Of a stretch of 64,000 bases of DNA, positions 22,065-34,900 are shown in pieces (the first letter of the stretch is position 1; each line of letters starts with the position of its first letter). The stretch is from Macrostomum hystrix (taxonomy: Eukaryota > Platyhelminthes > Macrostomidae): positions 5,441,501 through 5,505,500 of the forward strand of contig CATNEN010000003.1 of assembly GCA_950097015.1 (NCBI GenBank), given 5' to 3'. The position numbers and the translations under genes were made by a program. Under the pieces are notes generated by a model. That model was not told the DNA's origin, did not search any database, and worked only from the letters and a program-made list of their open reading frames with translations.

Positions 22065-23348
22065 ATGCACCAGTTGCAGTCAAGCTATTTGCACTATGGA
22101 CAGCTGGCTCTCGCACTGTTCATAGTCGCCATGCTGATCGTTCTCCTACTGGCTTACATCGTGGCCATCGTTTGGGCCAGAATCTATTTCTACAGACGCG
22201 TGACCTTCAGCCAGGACATGCTGGAGGCCGGCCTACCGGGCGTGTCCATCATCAAGCCGCTGCTTGGTATCGACAGGAATGTCTACACGAATCTAGAGAG
22301 CTTCTTCACCCTGCAGTACCCTAAGTACGAGCTGCTTTTCTGCCTGGAATCCGATTCAGACTCGGCTCGGATGGTCATCGAGACTCTCATGGAGAAATAT
22401 CCCAACGTGGAGGCTCAGCTGCTGTGCTCTCCAACCGCTTGCGGCGTGAATCCCAAGGTGAACAACATGATGCAGGGCTACAAGGCTGCGCGATACCAGC
22501 TTGTGCTGATCTCGGACAGCGGCGTGAAAATGCGAGCCGAGGCGCTAGCCGACATGGTCTGGTGCATCAACCAGAAAGACGTCGGTCTCGTCCACCAGAT
22601 GCCATTCGTGGATCAGCGGCCCGGCTTTCGCAGCTTGGTCCACTCCGCCTATTTCGGCTGCTCGCACGCCAAGTCGTACATCGGCGCCAACTGCCTGGGC
22701 ATGACCTGCTGCACCGGCATGTCCTGCCTGTTCCGTCGGGATGTTGTCGACGAGCTACCCGGCGGGCTGGCCTACTTTGGTCGCTACCTCGCTGAGGATT
22801 TCTTCTTGGCGCAGCACTTTCAATCCAAGGGCTACCGGGTGTCCGTGTCTCACTATCCGGCCCTGCAGGACGGCACCGGCGAGATCATGGCCCTCCGACG
22901 TCGGCTAATCCGCTGGGCTCAGCTTCGTGCTGCGATGGTGCCGCACATCGTCATGCTGGAGCTGATCGCCGAGTGCCTGGCGGCCGGCCTCCTGGGTGCC
23001 TGGGCGCTGCCGTTCCTGTTCCGCGGGCTGAACCCGTGCGCCTGCTTTCTCACGCACTGCCTGCTGTGGCTGCTGGCAGACTATGCAATGCTCCGAAGCT
23101 GCATGGACACCAGCGGCGTTGACGAGAAGCCACAATTCGGCCGCGTTGAATTCGTGTGCGCCTGGCTGCTGTGCATCGGCATGGCGCCTCTGAACCTCCT
23201 GGCCTCGCTAGGCAGCTCCGAGATTGTCTGGCGCAATCGACGTTTCAAACTGAACTGGGGCGGCGCCACCAAGGAGGTCCTGCCGTCGCAGATGACGCAG
23301 CCGCAGTCATCCGCCAGCGGATTGGCAGGTTGCAAACAAACGTTGTAG
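22065..23348 (+). CDS. UGCG: Ceramide glucosyltransferase (glucosylceramide synthase, GT21), single exon
   Basis: The protein has 427 aa in one uninterrupted exon; animal homologues are about 390-400 aa. It transfers glucose from UDP-glucose to ceramide on the cytosolic face of the Golgi, the first step of glycosphingolipid synthesis. An N-terminal membrane anchor (14-37) is followed by LPGVSIIKPL (57-66). The catalytic motifs are ESDSD (D97/D99, D1), ISDSG (D151, D2), AEDFF (D245, D3) and RLIRW (280-284, the Q/RxxRW box), which together define the family. The C-terminal hydrophobic segments (about 293-320, 326-345, 362-384) are also typical, and the end GGATKEVL resembles the animal C-terminus plus a short Ser/Gln-rich extension. 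The first in-frame Met is used, since it lies just before the anchor. Lack of introns is unusual next to the intron-rich neighbours. AATAAA lies at about 23657. Confidence 0.96.
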   Translation: MHQLQSSYLHYGQLALALFIVAMLIVLLLAYIVAIVWARIYFYRRVTFSQDMLEAGLPGVSIIKPLLGIDRNVYTNLESFFTLQYPKYELLFCLESDSDSARMVIETLMEKYPNVEAQLLCSPTACGVNPKVNNMMQGYKAARYQLVLISDSGVKMRAEALADMVWCINQKDVGLVHQMPFVDQRPGFRSLVHSAYFGCSHAKSYIGANCLGMTCCTGMSCLFRRDVVDELPGGLAYFGRYLAEDFFLAQHFQSKGYRVSVSHYPALQDGTGEIMALRRRLIRWAQLRAAMVPHIVMLELIAECLAAGLLGAWALPFLFRGLNPCACFLTHCLLWLLADYAMLRSCMDTSGVDEKPQFGRVEFVCAWLLCIGMAPLNLLASLGSSEIVWRNRRFKLNWGGATKEVLPSQMTQPQSSASGLAGCKQTL

Positions 23349-24222
23349 GCCCTATTTATTTTTCACGCCTCGGGATCCACGACCTCCTATCGCCCCTCCC
23401 CCGGATCTCGTTATTGAAATACCAGTGCCTGACCCGAAGGAATTCAATCATAATTACTTGATCATTTAGTTCACTTGCTGTTCTAAGTCAAAGCCACTTT
23501 CATGTGCAATTTTTCTCTTCTATAGCTTATCAACTACGCTTTTCTTTAATTAGAAAACAATTTTTATTTTCGACTTGGGTTGTTAAAGCTAATAGTGTAT
23601 GTGCAGGTTTTGATCTGGCTTGGAGGCAAGCCACAAATATAGAGCCGCTATATCGTTAATAAATTTACTTAAAATAGCGCGATTACGTTAGTAATACTAT
23701 CTGCGAAATTTGCTTTGATTTTACCTTAAGTAATTTATCTTAAGAAATAACTGCATATTTTTAGCCAAACGTGCAGGAGCTTATTTCGAGCTAATTGTTC
23801 TATTATAATCAGTTAGTGGTAAAATGAACCTATTGAAATTATTTATAAAGGAACTTCTTTCACGGATATAATAATGTATGTCAGTTATTGTGTCATACCT
23901 TGTACTGCGCCTATAGCTATTGTTCAGCTTTTATTGCTTACTCGTCACAGTACATGCTCCTTAGTTTATGATCTATGAATTCGATCCATCGGCCACCTGC
24001 AACCTAACCTTAATTTGAGTTACACTTCCTACCAAAAACTGTCAATCTACCTGACTTTCTGTTACTTTGACGTGCAATTCTAAAATTAGATAGTAAGGCG
24101 GACGGTATTTTTGTTTAAGAGATGGGTTGAAGATACGCATTGCGCGTATATTTATACTAACAGAGGCAGGATGGAGCTAGGGTATAGATAGGTGCGATAA
24201 GTGGCGCGGCTTTGCTCTAATT
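23349..24222. other. 3' UTR and intergenic sequence after ceramide glucosyltransferase
   Basis: An AATAAA at about 23657 (GTTAATAAATTT) would end a 3' UTR of roughly 330 bases. The rest is AT-rich with no further feature. Confidence 0.45.
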
Positions 24223-24913
24223 CAGGGGTCGGCAAACTCCGGCCCGCGGGCCAGATGCGGCCCTCGAAGCTCCCAAATCCGGCCCGTTGCCCCTTCTGAC
24301 ATCTACAGTGTCCTGTTTCATCTCACTCGTGTCTCATCTCTCCCGTGTCTCATCTCTCCCGTGTCTCATCTCTCCCGTGTCTAATCTCTCCTGTGTCTCA
24401 TCTCACTCGTGTCTAATCTCTCCCGTGTCTCATCTCTCCCGTGTCTCATCTCTCCTGCGTCTCATCTCTCCTGTGTCTCATCTCTCCCGTGTCTCATCTC
24501 TCCCGTGTCTCATCTCTCCCGTGTCTCATCTCTCCCGTGTCTCATCTCTCCCGTGTCTCATCTCTCCTGTGTCTCATCTCTCCCGTGTCTAATCTCTCCT
24601 GTGTCTCATGTCTCCCGTGTCTAATCTCTCCCGTGTCTCATGTCTCCCGTGTCTCATCTCTCCCGTGTCTAATCTCTCCCGTGTCTAATCTCTCCCGTGT
24701 CTCATCTCTCCCGTGTCTAATCTCTCCTGCGTCTCATCTCTCCTGTATCTCATCTCTCCGGTGTCTCATCTCTCCCGTGTCTCATCTCTCCCGTGTCTCA
24801 TGTCTCCCGTGTCTCATCTCTCCTCTATCTCATATTTATACAGTCAATGCTGCACGCTGTCGTATTTTAGGTTCTCTCTTTGGCCCGCCAGCAAATAAGT
24901 TTGCCTACCCCTG
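24223..24913. mobile_element. Complete non-autonomous hAT-like element with internal 16-bp minisatellite
   Basis: It starts CAGGGGTCGGCAAACTCCGG and ends TTTGCCTACCCCTG, the inverse of CAGGGGTAGGCAAA. The flanks carry near-identical 8-bp duplications CTCTAATT (24215-24222) and CTCTAAAT (24914-24921). CAGGGGTCGGCAAACT is a typical hAT terminus in animals. Between the ends, from about 24305 to 24830, is the TCTCATCTCTCCCGTG array (about 33 units). There is no transposase. Confidence 0.85.
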
Positions 24914-24921
24914 CTCTAAAT

Positions 24922-25331
24922 TGAGAAGCTGGAGCGACAAGTCCTCGCCAGACCCACATTTTCGGACTCAGTCCCGAAAATAACCTGGGCAGATAGGAAA
25001 TTCTAACGCACCACACACAGAAAAACACTAACAACTTCCGAATCGTGCAAAATAAAAAAATAATGTTTGTTTCATTAGAAAGCTGAATAAATTCTCAACA
25101 TTTTAGTGGAAGCAAGTGTGCCTACCTGTTTTAGCTACTGATCTGTGCTTAAATAAAGTTTATGGAAGACAAAAAAATGTCACTTAGCAGTGCACGAACT
25201 ATTAACTACCTCTCGAACGAACTAATAAACTTTTCAAAATAGCGAAAAAAGCAGATTTTCTGCAGTACAACTTTGCGAATTGTCTTATAGATAACAGGTT
25301 TTGTCTTCCAAAAGCTTTATGTAAGCATAAT
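24922..25331. other. Likely 3' UTR side of the SCYL2-like gene
   Basis: AT-rich sequence downstream (in minus-strand sense) of the proposed stop at 25332. No canonical AATAAA is seen on the minus strand close to the stop, so the transcript end is uncertain. Confidence 0.35.
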
Positions 25332-25481
25332 CTAGACTGATATTGAGTGCTTTTGGTTCGGCTGTACTGGCTCTGGCCGGTAGCCGTGTTGACTATCGTC
25401 CACAATAGTATATTGTGCCAAATTTGCTCCTAATTTTCCTTCACTTCCGTTAGACGCAAAATGTGCATTAGAAATGTTCAG
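25332..25481 (-). CDS. SCYL2: SCYL2-like exon 20 (terminal)
   Basis: Acceptor TAATATAG|CTG opens a phase-0 frame of 49 codons ending TAG (starts LNISNAHFASNG, ends NQKHSISV). It fits the phase of exon 19, but the tail is not conserved enough to confirm by eye, so this is the weakest exon of the model. Confidence 0.5.
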   Translation of the reverse strand: MNISNAHFASNGSEGKLGANLAQYTIVDDSQHGYRPEPVQPNQKHSISV

Positions 25482-28400
25482 CTATATTAACTTACTCTTC
25501 TGTCTGGTCCAATATTCACCTTAATGTTATATGTTGTCTATCATTGAACATATGTGCCTATATATTTTTATGTATCATCAGACTTTCACAAGTCTGACTT
25601 CAACTTCGCAGCTTCGTTTGTTTAATTTTTTATTACTTTGACTAGGTTCGACTGAATTAAACTGCACATAGCTTATACTCTCTCATATCACAGCTGTGTA
25701 TATGCTTTACCTTATATACGAAGAATTTCTAATTTCTAGCTGTCTGCCTCTGATTATGCCACGTCCTTTACGTCCTTTATAGTTCATTCTAATTCACAGC
25801 TGCAAGTTCAGGTGCACAATTCTGTCTGTTTATGGCCGATAGGAAATCTCTTACTAAAGTATTTCGCAGAAATATATATCGATTTACGCTCGTATATGGG
25901 AATGCAATTTTTGCGAAATCATTCAGGTTCGCACTAGTTTAATTTCACACTTAATTTTCACATTTGTTATAAATTTTTTGGATAGTCCCAGATGTGAGAG
26001 ATACAATTCAGACTACTGACAGTAGAAAAGCAAAGACTTGGCTGCAAAACTCTCACATAACACTAAAAAATATCGCCATAAAAATGGCAAGCTTAAAAGA
26101 GACTTCTGTGCACACTAAGAGTGGTGGGAGGGGACTGCGTGTGGCTATGGCTGACTGACGAAGGCAAACAAGCCAGAAACCGGTCTCGGTCTGCCAGCGC
26201 GAGGTTCGTTCCCCACTTTTAGTGTGTTACACCAGAGACTCAAAAAATAAATTGCTTAAATTTGTACATTATTGTTTAGATCTACAAAGCTATAAAATCG
26301 AAAGCAATCAGAGCAATAAAAAAGCAATAAAATTGTAAATTCATATATCAATTTATCTGGCTATACTCGTATATAAAGATAGATGGGGTTGTAGCCTATG
26401 TAGGGCGTCGGAGGTTCGATTCCTGACTCCACTGGAACAATTTGTGTCCTTTAGCAAGACACTTAACTCTGCATTGCTTCAGTTCACCCAGCTGTTAAAT
26501 GGGCTGGGATAATTGAAGGTGGGTGTGGCGTCCCCCCAGTCCATGGACTGAACAGCTGTACGCAGCCTTCAGCTGATGCGCCGCGCAATAGCTGCGGCTG
26601 TGCTGTCGGCTGCACAGCTGACCCAATTGAAGCAGGTTCAATCAATTATTATTATTAATCATAATTAATACACTATAGCAGTTTCATAAACAATTTATAT
26701 TATATTTTGCACTATGTTCTTTGCGCTGTGTATTTAGTCATGCAGTTGTTAATAAATAAATGACACGCATGAAATGTCATATCGATTTCTACTCTCAGCA
26801 ATAATTAATATTGATTAATTTATCCAACATCTAAATTTATACTCTTCAAATGCTAGACACTTAATGTGCGCACGGAAACACTGTGAAATGAAAAAGGAAA
26901 TAAAAAATGAAAATCAAATACTCGATCAAATTGCTGTATTTTAAACAACAGCAAAAACTGATTAAAGTAAACGCTTGACATTAACAAAATGTTGACAAAA
27001 ATAACAAAAAAACTAAAGTATATCTAGAAGCTCACTAAAAAGACTGCTTGAATATTATTAATAATCTGTCAGTGAAAATAAAAAAAAGTTATTTAGTTAC
27101 AAGAATTTTTTATTGTAGCAAAGTACTTAGTTATTCAGTGTCCTTCGAAGTTGCTCTTCACGTTGTTAGCTCAAAAATGAAGAAAATTAGTATTTGTAAC
27201 ACAGGTTTAGGTCTAGGTGTTGGTCTTTCCACTGCCAGCGAAAAAGTTCATCTGTAGATTGCAATTCATGAGATTGTGTTAGACAGGTGAATTCAATATT
27301 AGATGTATTGTAAGGCTGTTCACTGTTTAACTGCTAAAAAATTAATGTTTATCAGTTACTTTGCTCTTTGATTACTTTTCTTAGACACAGTTCACCTGTT
27401 AGACACAGTTCACCTGTTAGACACAGTTCACCTGTTAGACACAGTTCACCTGTTAGACACAGTTCACCTGTTAGACACAGTTCACCTGTTAGACACAATT
27501 CACCTGGTTAACTCACCACGGTGTCGCTCAGCGCATTGAAGCTAGATCGTCTCGATGGCGAGGTCTCTTCGATTGCGCGCTCCTGAACAAAAAGTTGGTT
27601 GAGTTCGAGAAAAGTAATTTATGTGACAATACTACTTTTAATAGAGAGAATTCCTAATTGCTAAATCCTAATTAGCATTTTTTACAAAATGCTAATTATA
27701 CAAGATTGTAAATTTTCTCGTCAAATAACACTTCATATTAGATGCTAGGTGTCCTTAGAGACACGTCAATGATGTTCAGTTTGTGTACCATAGAGGCACC
27801 TCAATGATGTTCAGTTTGTGTACCATAGAGGCACCTCAATGATGTACAGTTTGTGTACCATAGAGGCACCTCAATGATGTACAGTTTGTGTACCATAGAG
27901 GCACCTGAATGATGTGCAGTTTGTGTACCATAGAGGCACCTCAATGATGTACAGTTTGTGTACCATAGAGGCACCTGAATGATGTGCAGTTTGTGTACCA
28001 TAGAGGCACCTCAATGATGTTCAGTTTGTGTACCATAGAGGCACCTCAATGATGTTCAGTTTGTGTACCATAGAGGCACCTGAATGATGTGCAGTTTGTG
28101 TACCATTGAGGCACCTGAATGATGTTCAGTTTGTGTACCATAGAGGCACCTGAATGATGTTCAGTTTGTGTGCCATTGAGGCACCTCAATGATGTGCAGT
28201 TTGTGTACCATAGAGGCACCTGAATGATGTGCAGTTTGTGTACCATTGAGGCACCTGAATGATGTGCAGTTTGTGTACCATAGAGGCACCTGAATGATGT
28301 GCAGTTTGTGTACCATTGAGGCACCTGAATGATGTGCAGTTTGTGTACCATTGAGGCACCTGAATGATGTGCAGTTTGTGTACCATTGAGGCACCTGAAT

Positions 28401-31400
28401 GATGTGCAGTTTGTGTACCATTGAGGCACCTGAATGATGTGCAGTTTGTGTACCATAGAGGCACCTCAATGATGTACAGTTTGTGTACCATAGAGGCACC
28501 TCAATGATGTTCAGTTTGTGTACCATAGAGGCACCTCAATGATGTGCAGTTTGTGTACCATAGAGGCACCTCAATGATGTTCAGTTTGTGTACCACAGAG
28601 GCACCTCAATGATGTTCAGTTTGTGTACCATAGAGGCACCTCAATGATGTACAGTTTGTGTACCACAGAGGCACCTCAATGATGTACAGTTTGTGTACCA
28701 TAGAGGCACCTCAATGATGTACAGTTTGTGTACCATAGAGGCACCTCAATGATGTGCAGTTTGTGTACCATAGAGGCACCTCAATGATGTTCAGTTTGTG
28801 TACCATAGAGGCACCTCAATGATGTTCAGTTTGTGTACCATAGAGGCACCTCAATGATGTTCAGTTTGTGTACCACAGAGGCACCTCAATGATGTTCAGT
28901 TTGTGTACCATAGAGGCACCTCAATGATGTACAGTTTGTGTACCACAGAGGCACCTCAATGATGTACAGTTTGTGTACCATAGAGGCACCTCAATGATGT
29001 ACAGTTTGTGTACCACAGAGGCACCTCAATGATGTACAGTTTGTGTACCATAGAGGCACCTCAATGATGTACAGTTTGTGTACCATAGTGGCACCTCAAT
29101 GATGTGCAGTTTGTGTACCATAGAGGCACCTCAATGATGTACAGTTTGTGTACCATAGAGGCACCTGAAATATGTGCAGTTTGTGTACCATAGAGGCACC
29201 TCAATCATGTACAGTTTGTGCACCATTGAGACACATTATTATCGTGTTAATTATTTAATAAAATAGAGGTCCTGCAATATCCGAAAACACGGAAACGTTT
29301 TTGTCCTTGCGTAACTAGCTTTTCTCTCAGAACTGATATTTCTACTTTGCTATTCAAATCAGAATTTGATTAGTCAAATATTCTTATCAAAGTCTGACAT
29401 TTGGCCTACTAATTAAATTTCTGCAGTTTCTAGGAGAAAAACTAGCTATATGTGTTGGTCGTTTTTAGATGCATTGTGCAAATCAAAGATTTTGGTTTGC
29501 AGATTAGCTGCTAAAATGTTTTTTCTCGTTTTTTTTCTTGAGACAACACGCGCTGGTTCACAGTGGAACACATATATAATTAGAAATAAATAACCAGAGT
29601 ACGTAATGAAGAATACATTGAAATTGGTATCTTGAAGTCAGATTCATTTATAAGTTTTATCTATAGTAGTAGGAATTCAAATGTATTTTCTGAACAAAGT
29701 TAAGCTCGTCATTAAATTTATTTATTTATAGATTCCCATTTTCATAGTCCGAAAGGACTTTTAATCTTCATCAGTAGAAAGACCAGTTTCTATTTTATTA
29801 TTTTTATTCAAACGTTGTAGCCTAGTGGTTTGAGCGTCGGACTAATGACTGGAAGGTCGGGGGTTCGATTCCCGGCTCCACTAGAACAATTTGTGTCCTT
29901 TAGCAAGACACTTATCTCTGCAATGCTTCAGATCACCCAGCTGTTAAATGGGCACCAGCATTAGCTGGGATAATTGAGGGTGGGTGTGGCGTCCCCCCAG
30001 TCCATGGACTGATCAGCCGTACGCAGCTTTCAGATGCGCCGCGCAATAGCTGCGGCTGTGCTGTCAGCTACACATCTGGCCCAATTGAGGCTGGTGTAAT
30101 CAATAATAATTATTTTTTACTTCCCGATATATTCAACCAACCATTCGCCTTGAAAATCCAGAACACTTGAAAACTTTTTCTGCTCTATTCGATTATAGCT
30201 CGAACAAGTTTCAAAACTTTGCGTTCGCCTCTCGCACCAAGGTCCCTGAGCTCGATTCCACGACGAGGCAGCCGTGGTGAGAAGGCTTTGGGGCTTGTCA
30301 TGCAATTTACGTCCTTGAGTGCCAACCTCCAATGTACAGTGAAGTATACACTGCCTGTCGATGAGAAAGTCAGCGCAGATGTACACATCTGTTTGCGTGT
30401 GTGCTCAGGAGTCAGCGGAATGGGCAGAATTGCGCCTCCTCACTGGCAGGGGGTCTAGTGTCATTGCCCGGAGCCCTCCTGCAATTATTACTACTATTAT
30501 TATGCCCAGTATTTCTAAGCTGAGTGAATCGAACCTCAGACCTCTCGATTAGTATTCCGAATCTCTAGCCACTGTGCTACAACCTTCTCAAACAGTGCTC
30601 ATCTCTAGCTAGAAAATAAATAATTCTATCCTCACCGTCAGCGGATTCTGTCCAGAGGGTCGCCTACTGGATGGCTTTGAGCCGGGCGGTGTCGGCGTAG
30701 GGATTCGGCAATAATCTGCCGGGCTGAGATGCGGCGCCAGGGTGTGCGCGCTGCCACCGGAGGCGCCCATGAGGCAGGCGCCGAGATTCGATGAGCCAGA
30801 AGCTGCGACGCTGTTGGCAGCTACGCTGTGACGCCGAGCCGACTGTAGCGCAGTCGGCAGCGACAGAGTGAAGCTGCGGTTCGCGTCCTCCTGTAAACGA
30901 TAGGGTTGGTTAGTTCTTGACGAACTTCCCGCTCGAATGGGTTCGAAGGGGTCAGGAAAGAACCCAAATCAACTTCAAAATCTTAGCACTTATAGCTCAG
31001 TAGAACTAGATGGAGACATTACGAGGTCAGATGTCCTCTTCATCTACGGCACTCTTTTATAGTTGTTGATATAAGATATGAATGCTTATTTGACGAGAAA
31101 ATGTTGCATGCTTGGTAGCAAAATGCACCAACACTTAAGAGACGAAAAATTAAAAAAGGGCATGTGTTAACAAGTGTCTTAATTAATAGAAAACGTTTGG
31201 TTTTAAAGCTTCAGTTAGGACCAAATTCTTGATTTGAATCATGACAGAAAACAAGTGAGTATATCGAGTTTTTTTTTTCATTTGTGCTGTCGAATATTAA
31301 ACAACAAGGGGTGTGATTCTGCGTATCAATATCGATTTAAGCAAGCGCTTTAAAAGGAAATTTTTCAGCCGAAGGACATAGGCATCAAATTAAATAAGCT

Positions 31401-31872
31401 TATTGTTTTCTTTAAGAAAATGTAGCGCGCATCATGTTTCTCGAAGCAGATGCGACGAAAAAATTGTCTTCTTTGTTTTGTAGAAGATCCCTCTGCTACA
31501 ATCAAGAGCCTCATTATTGCAACCAGCGTCCTCAAATGTGCATCTCATCGGTTGGGGAATTTCAAAGGCTGCCTACAGCATGTAAGGATTTTTTCGCAAT
31601 AATCACGGCTCGTTTTCAGTTGGACCTGGTACTAATAGATTTGCTCACAAGAAATGTGAACCTGGTTACAATTTTGCGCAAAAAAGCTGCCACAGAGAGA
31701 CAACAGCGCGCAGGCGCAGTGGCACAGACAAACACAAATTAGCAAGTTATAAATTGAGGAAACCAATTGACTGGCCACAGGCCCCTGCATTCCTACATCA
31801 AACTGGGCCGGCTCTTGAGTCAGTATGCTAATGCCCGCGTGAAAATTCTGGTGCGGGAAGTGAAAGTGATGG

Positions 31873-31913
<41 letters not shown>

Positions 31914-34900
31914 ATTATAATTATTATGATGGTGGTGATGCTGCATTGGATGCAAATAGAAATCGTGCGACTCTGACATCGCCGTCGTTGACGGTGCCAT
32001 CAAGCCATTGACATCTCCGCATCCATCATCGCAATCGCCACCACCATCAGCGCCGTCGCGACTGCTGTGAGCAACGATGACTGGCACCGACCGCGAGTGC
32101 TGCGGTGGTAGAAAGCAGCGTCGACTACGCCGGCTGTTCCATCCTTGCCGCGTCGGAGACCCAGAAGTCGGCGGAGCCAGTGTGTTGCCAGTCGAATGCG
32201 GTGTTGGGCCTTTCGGGCAAGACTAGAAATCACAACGATTGGCTTCGAGATAAATTGGAACGATCTAATGTTGCTTGAAAGTAAATGGTACATTAAAAAC
32301 TTGTCACGCCTTGAATCGTTAAACGAGTTAAACGGAGACCCGATGTCTAGCCTTTGATGAGTCTGAGGAAAAATGCAATTTTCTAGCAAACATCAACGTC
32401 ACAATGTTATACGCTTGTACCTTTACTGTATAACACTATATTTACGAGCTAAATGCTAGTGAGACAACAAATGCGATATTCGTTAGTTTTCTACTTTATC
32501 TAAAAGTGCGTTGTAGGGGATATTAGTATTCTTCAAGAAAAGTTTTTTATTATTTTAATTTTATCGAATGGTGCCGCATGATGCAAGTCTATTATGCAGT
32601 ATCTGATAAAATATGCAAGCCTATTTAAAAGTTGGAAGTGATACAGTGTGAAATTGTGCTATAGTAATGGTTCAAATTGAAACATTGCAGCTGCATGTAA
32701 TCCTCTGTGCTTAACTTTATGTTGAGTGTCGTGTTTTGTTAATTTACATATTCGTTAACTGTTGATAGAGAATTTAATAATTGAAGTGTTTTTACTTTTT
32801 GTTTAACTACGTACTTTGGAGAAGCCTCCAAGCTTTCGAAAAAAATTATTTCACAGAAACTTTGCTAAAAATGTATCGCACGAGAGTCGTTAAACTCGAA
32901 AATCGAGTAGGATCATCATAATCATCGTATTGCCAAACGAACCAACGAACCATTGCAAAATGGAATGTTAAACTCTCGATCGATACTAGTTTGTTTGATT
33001 GTAGCCTTTCATAGTATCGACACCCGTATAGCAGATCTTGGAGTCTGTTGTGAACAGAAATAACACTTCAGATGATTGTAGCCCCAACCTAACTCTGAAT
33101 TTGTAAGCCTATAGGATAAAATTCTGGCAGTTAATCTACTCGTATTCTGTTAAAATAATTTGACTAATTAATAAAAAATGGTTAACGATTGAAGTTTTTG
33201 CATACGTAAATTATTCTATTGTTCTAGTAAAAAAACTCAAATTTACTCATCGTGCGTCTCAAATAAAATGAAATTGACGAAATAAAAGGGTTTGAAAAAT
33301 TGACTTTGTCACGTAAATTCTTCTTATTGTTGACTTAAACAAACTTTCTCAGAGGGGTTTAAGTCATCACTAGGAACAAACTAGGATTTTTCGTCCCAAT
33401 CAGAAGCGATGAGTTTTTACACTGCAGCATATGAAGTCAGAAACTGTTGGCAATGACAACAGCACAACGGAGAAAAGAAGTTTCAATTAAAAATCAAATC
33501 TAATCTAAAGACTCAGTTGCTATGCTAAGTTTAACTCACATGCAGTTTTCTTAATCTGAATTTTTTAATTTTAAATTAATAAAACGAGTTACAATAAAAA
33601 GCCGACCATTTTCCAGTTCCAAATTAAAAAATTTTATCTCCTTTTCTAAATTTTCTGCTGAAAACTGCAGAAAACTGCACAAAAAACTGCAGGGTCAGTG
33701 GCAGAGCGGTTAACGCGTTTGCCTCTCGCGCAAAGGTCCCTGAGCTCGATTCTAGGCCACATTCATTTGGGGCGCAGCCGCGGAGAGAAGGCTTTAGGGA
33801 TTGTCGTGCAATTTACGCCTTTGAGGGCCAACCTCAAAGGCACAGGGAAAGTGTACACTGCCTGACGATGAGAAAGTCAGGGCAGATGTACACACCTGTG
33901 TGAGCGAGTGCCTGCGTACATTATCTGTTTGCGTGTGAGTTCAGGAATCAGCGAAATTGGTGGAATCGCCTCCTCGATGGCTGCGGGTCCTTTGTCACTA
34001 AATTATTTGCCATTGCCCGCAGCCCTCCTGCAACTGCTATTATTATTATTAACAAAAAATGAAGTCGTGTTTCGTATTTTATTTCAAATTTATCCAAAAC
34101 TGTATCTTGATTTTCGTTACAATGGCTAAATATTACGAACTGCTTGCCATTAGATAAAAATCTAGTTTGAGCATTGAACTCACAGCTGACACTCCAGTAG
34201 CTCCGCAGATGTCAACCGCCGATCCCTTGCGCGGACTTGTTCGCAAGTTGAATGACGGACTACTGCCTGTTTTGCTGATGCGCCGAATGTTGGACTCGCT
34301 CGTACCTGCTGAGGAACAGACAGAATAGGAGCATGAGGTATCAACAACAATGTATTGAATTCGAGAGAAGCAGTTATCATGGTGAAGCACAAATGGAACT
34401 GACAGAACGTGATGCTTCTACGATTCTACGGGTCTGATTGGCAATCTCTTTTCTGCTGAATAGGGCCATTGTGATCAGCAGCACAAAAAGATATTGCAGC
34501 AACCCAAAAGAATTTGTTTGCTCTGAAACGTGACTTTGATACTGAGAAAAATGAAAAACATTCCGATGCTATTGAAGATTTTTCAACGTGTCTATCAAAA
34601 TCTAGACATTGTTTTGGCAAAAAAGATCAAAAATGCTAGTTTTTACGTGAACCAACGACGATACAAGACTATAAAGTATTATAGAAGTTTAAGAAACTAT
34701 AAAATCATGAAAGGCATTTGAGTTTTAGATTTCCTTGAGTTTTTAATATTCGATATGCATATCTTTCGAAAAAATTCTCACTGCATATCCTCGACGCACG
34801 AGTTTTTGTATCCTGATGTTTATTCATGAAGGAATGATCTAATTGGTTCCTTACAATTCTGATAGACCCATCTCATTGGATTGAGCCCGTGGCTTCTTTA

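Larger units (their letters stand above)
25482..27380. other. Intron 19 of the SCYL2-like gene
   Basis: AT-rich. It holds a hairpin with hammerhead-like motifs at 26111-26226, a SINE at 26385 and, at its 5' end, an 18-bp array. The remaining 25482-26110 and 26665-27380 show no other feature. Confidence 0.5.

Noticed and set aside
25202-25405. 67-codon minus-strand frame starting at TTG
   Set aside because: It overlaps the proposed SCYL2-like exon 20 in another frame. The exon 20 frame fits phase from a good acceptor and has a more plausible composition.
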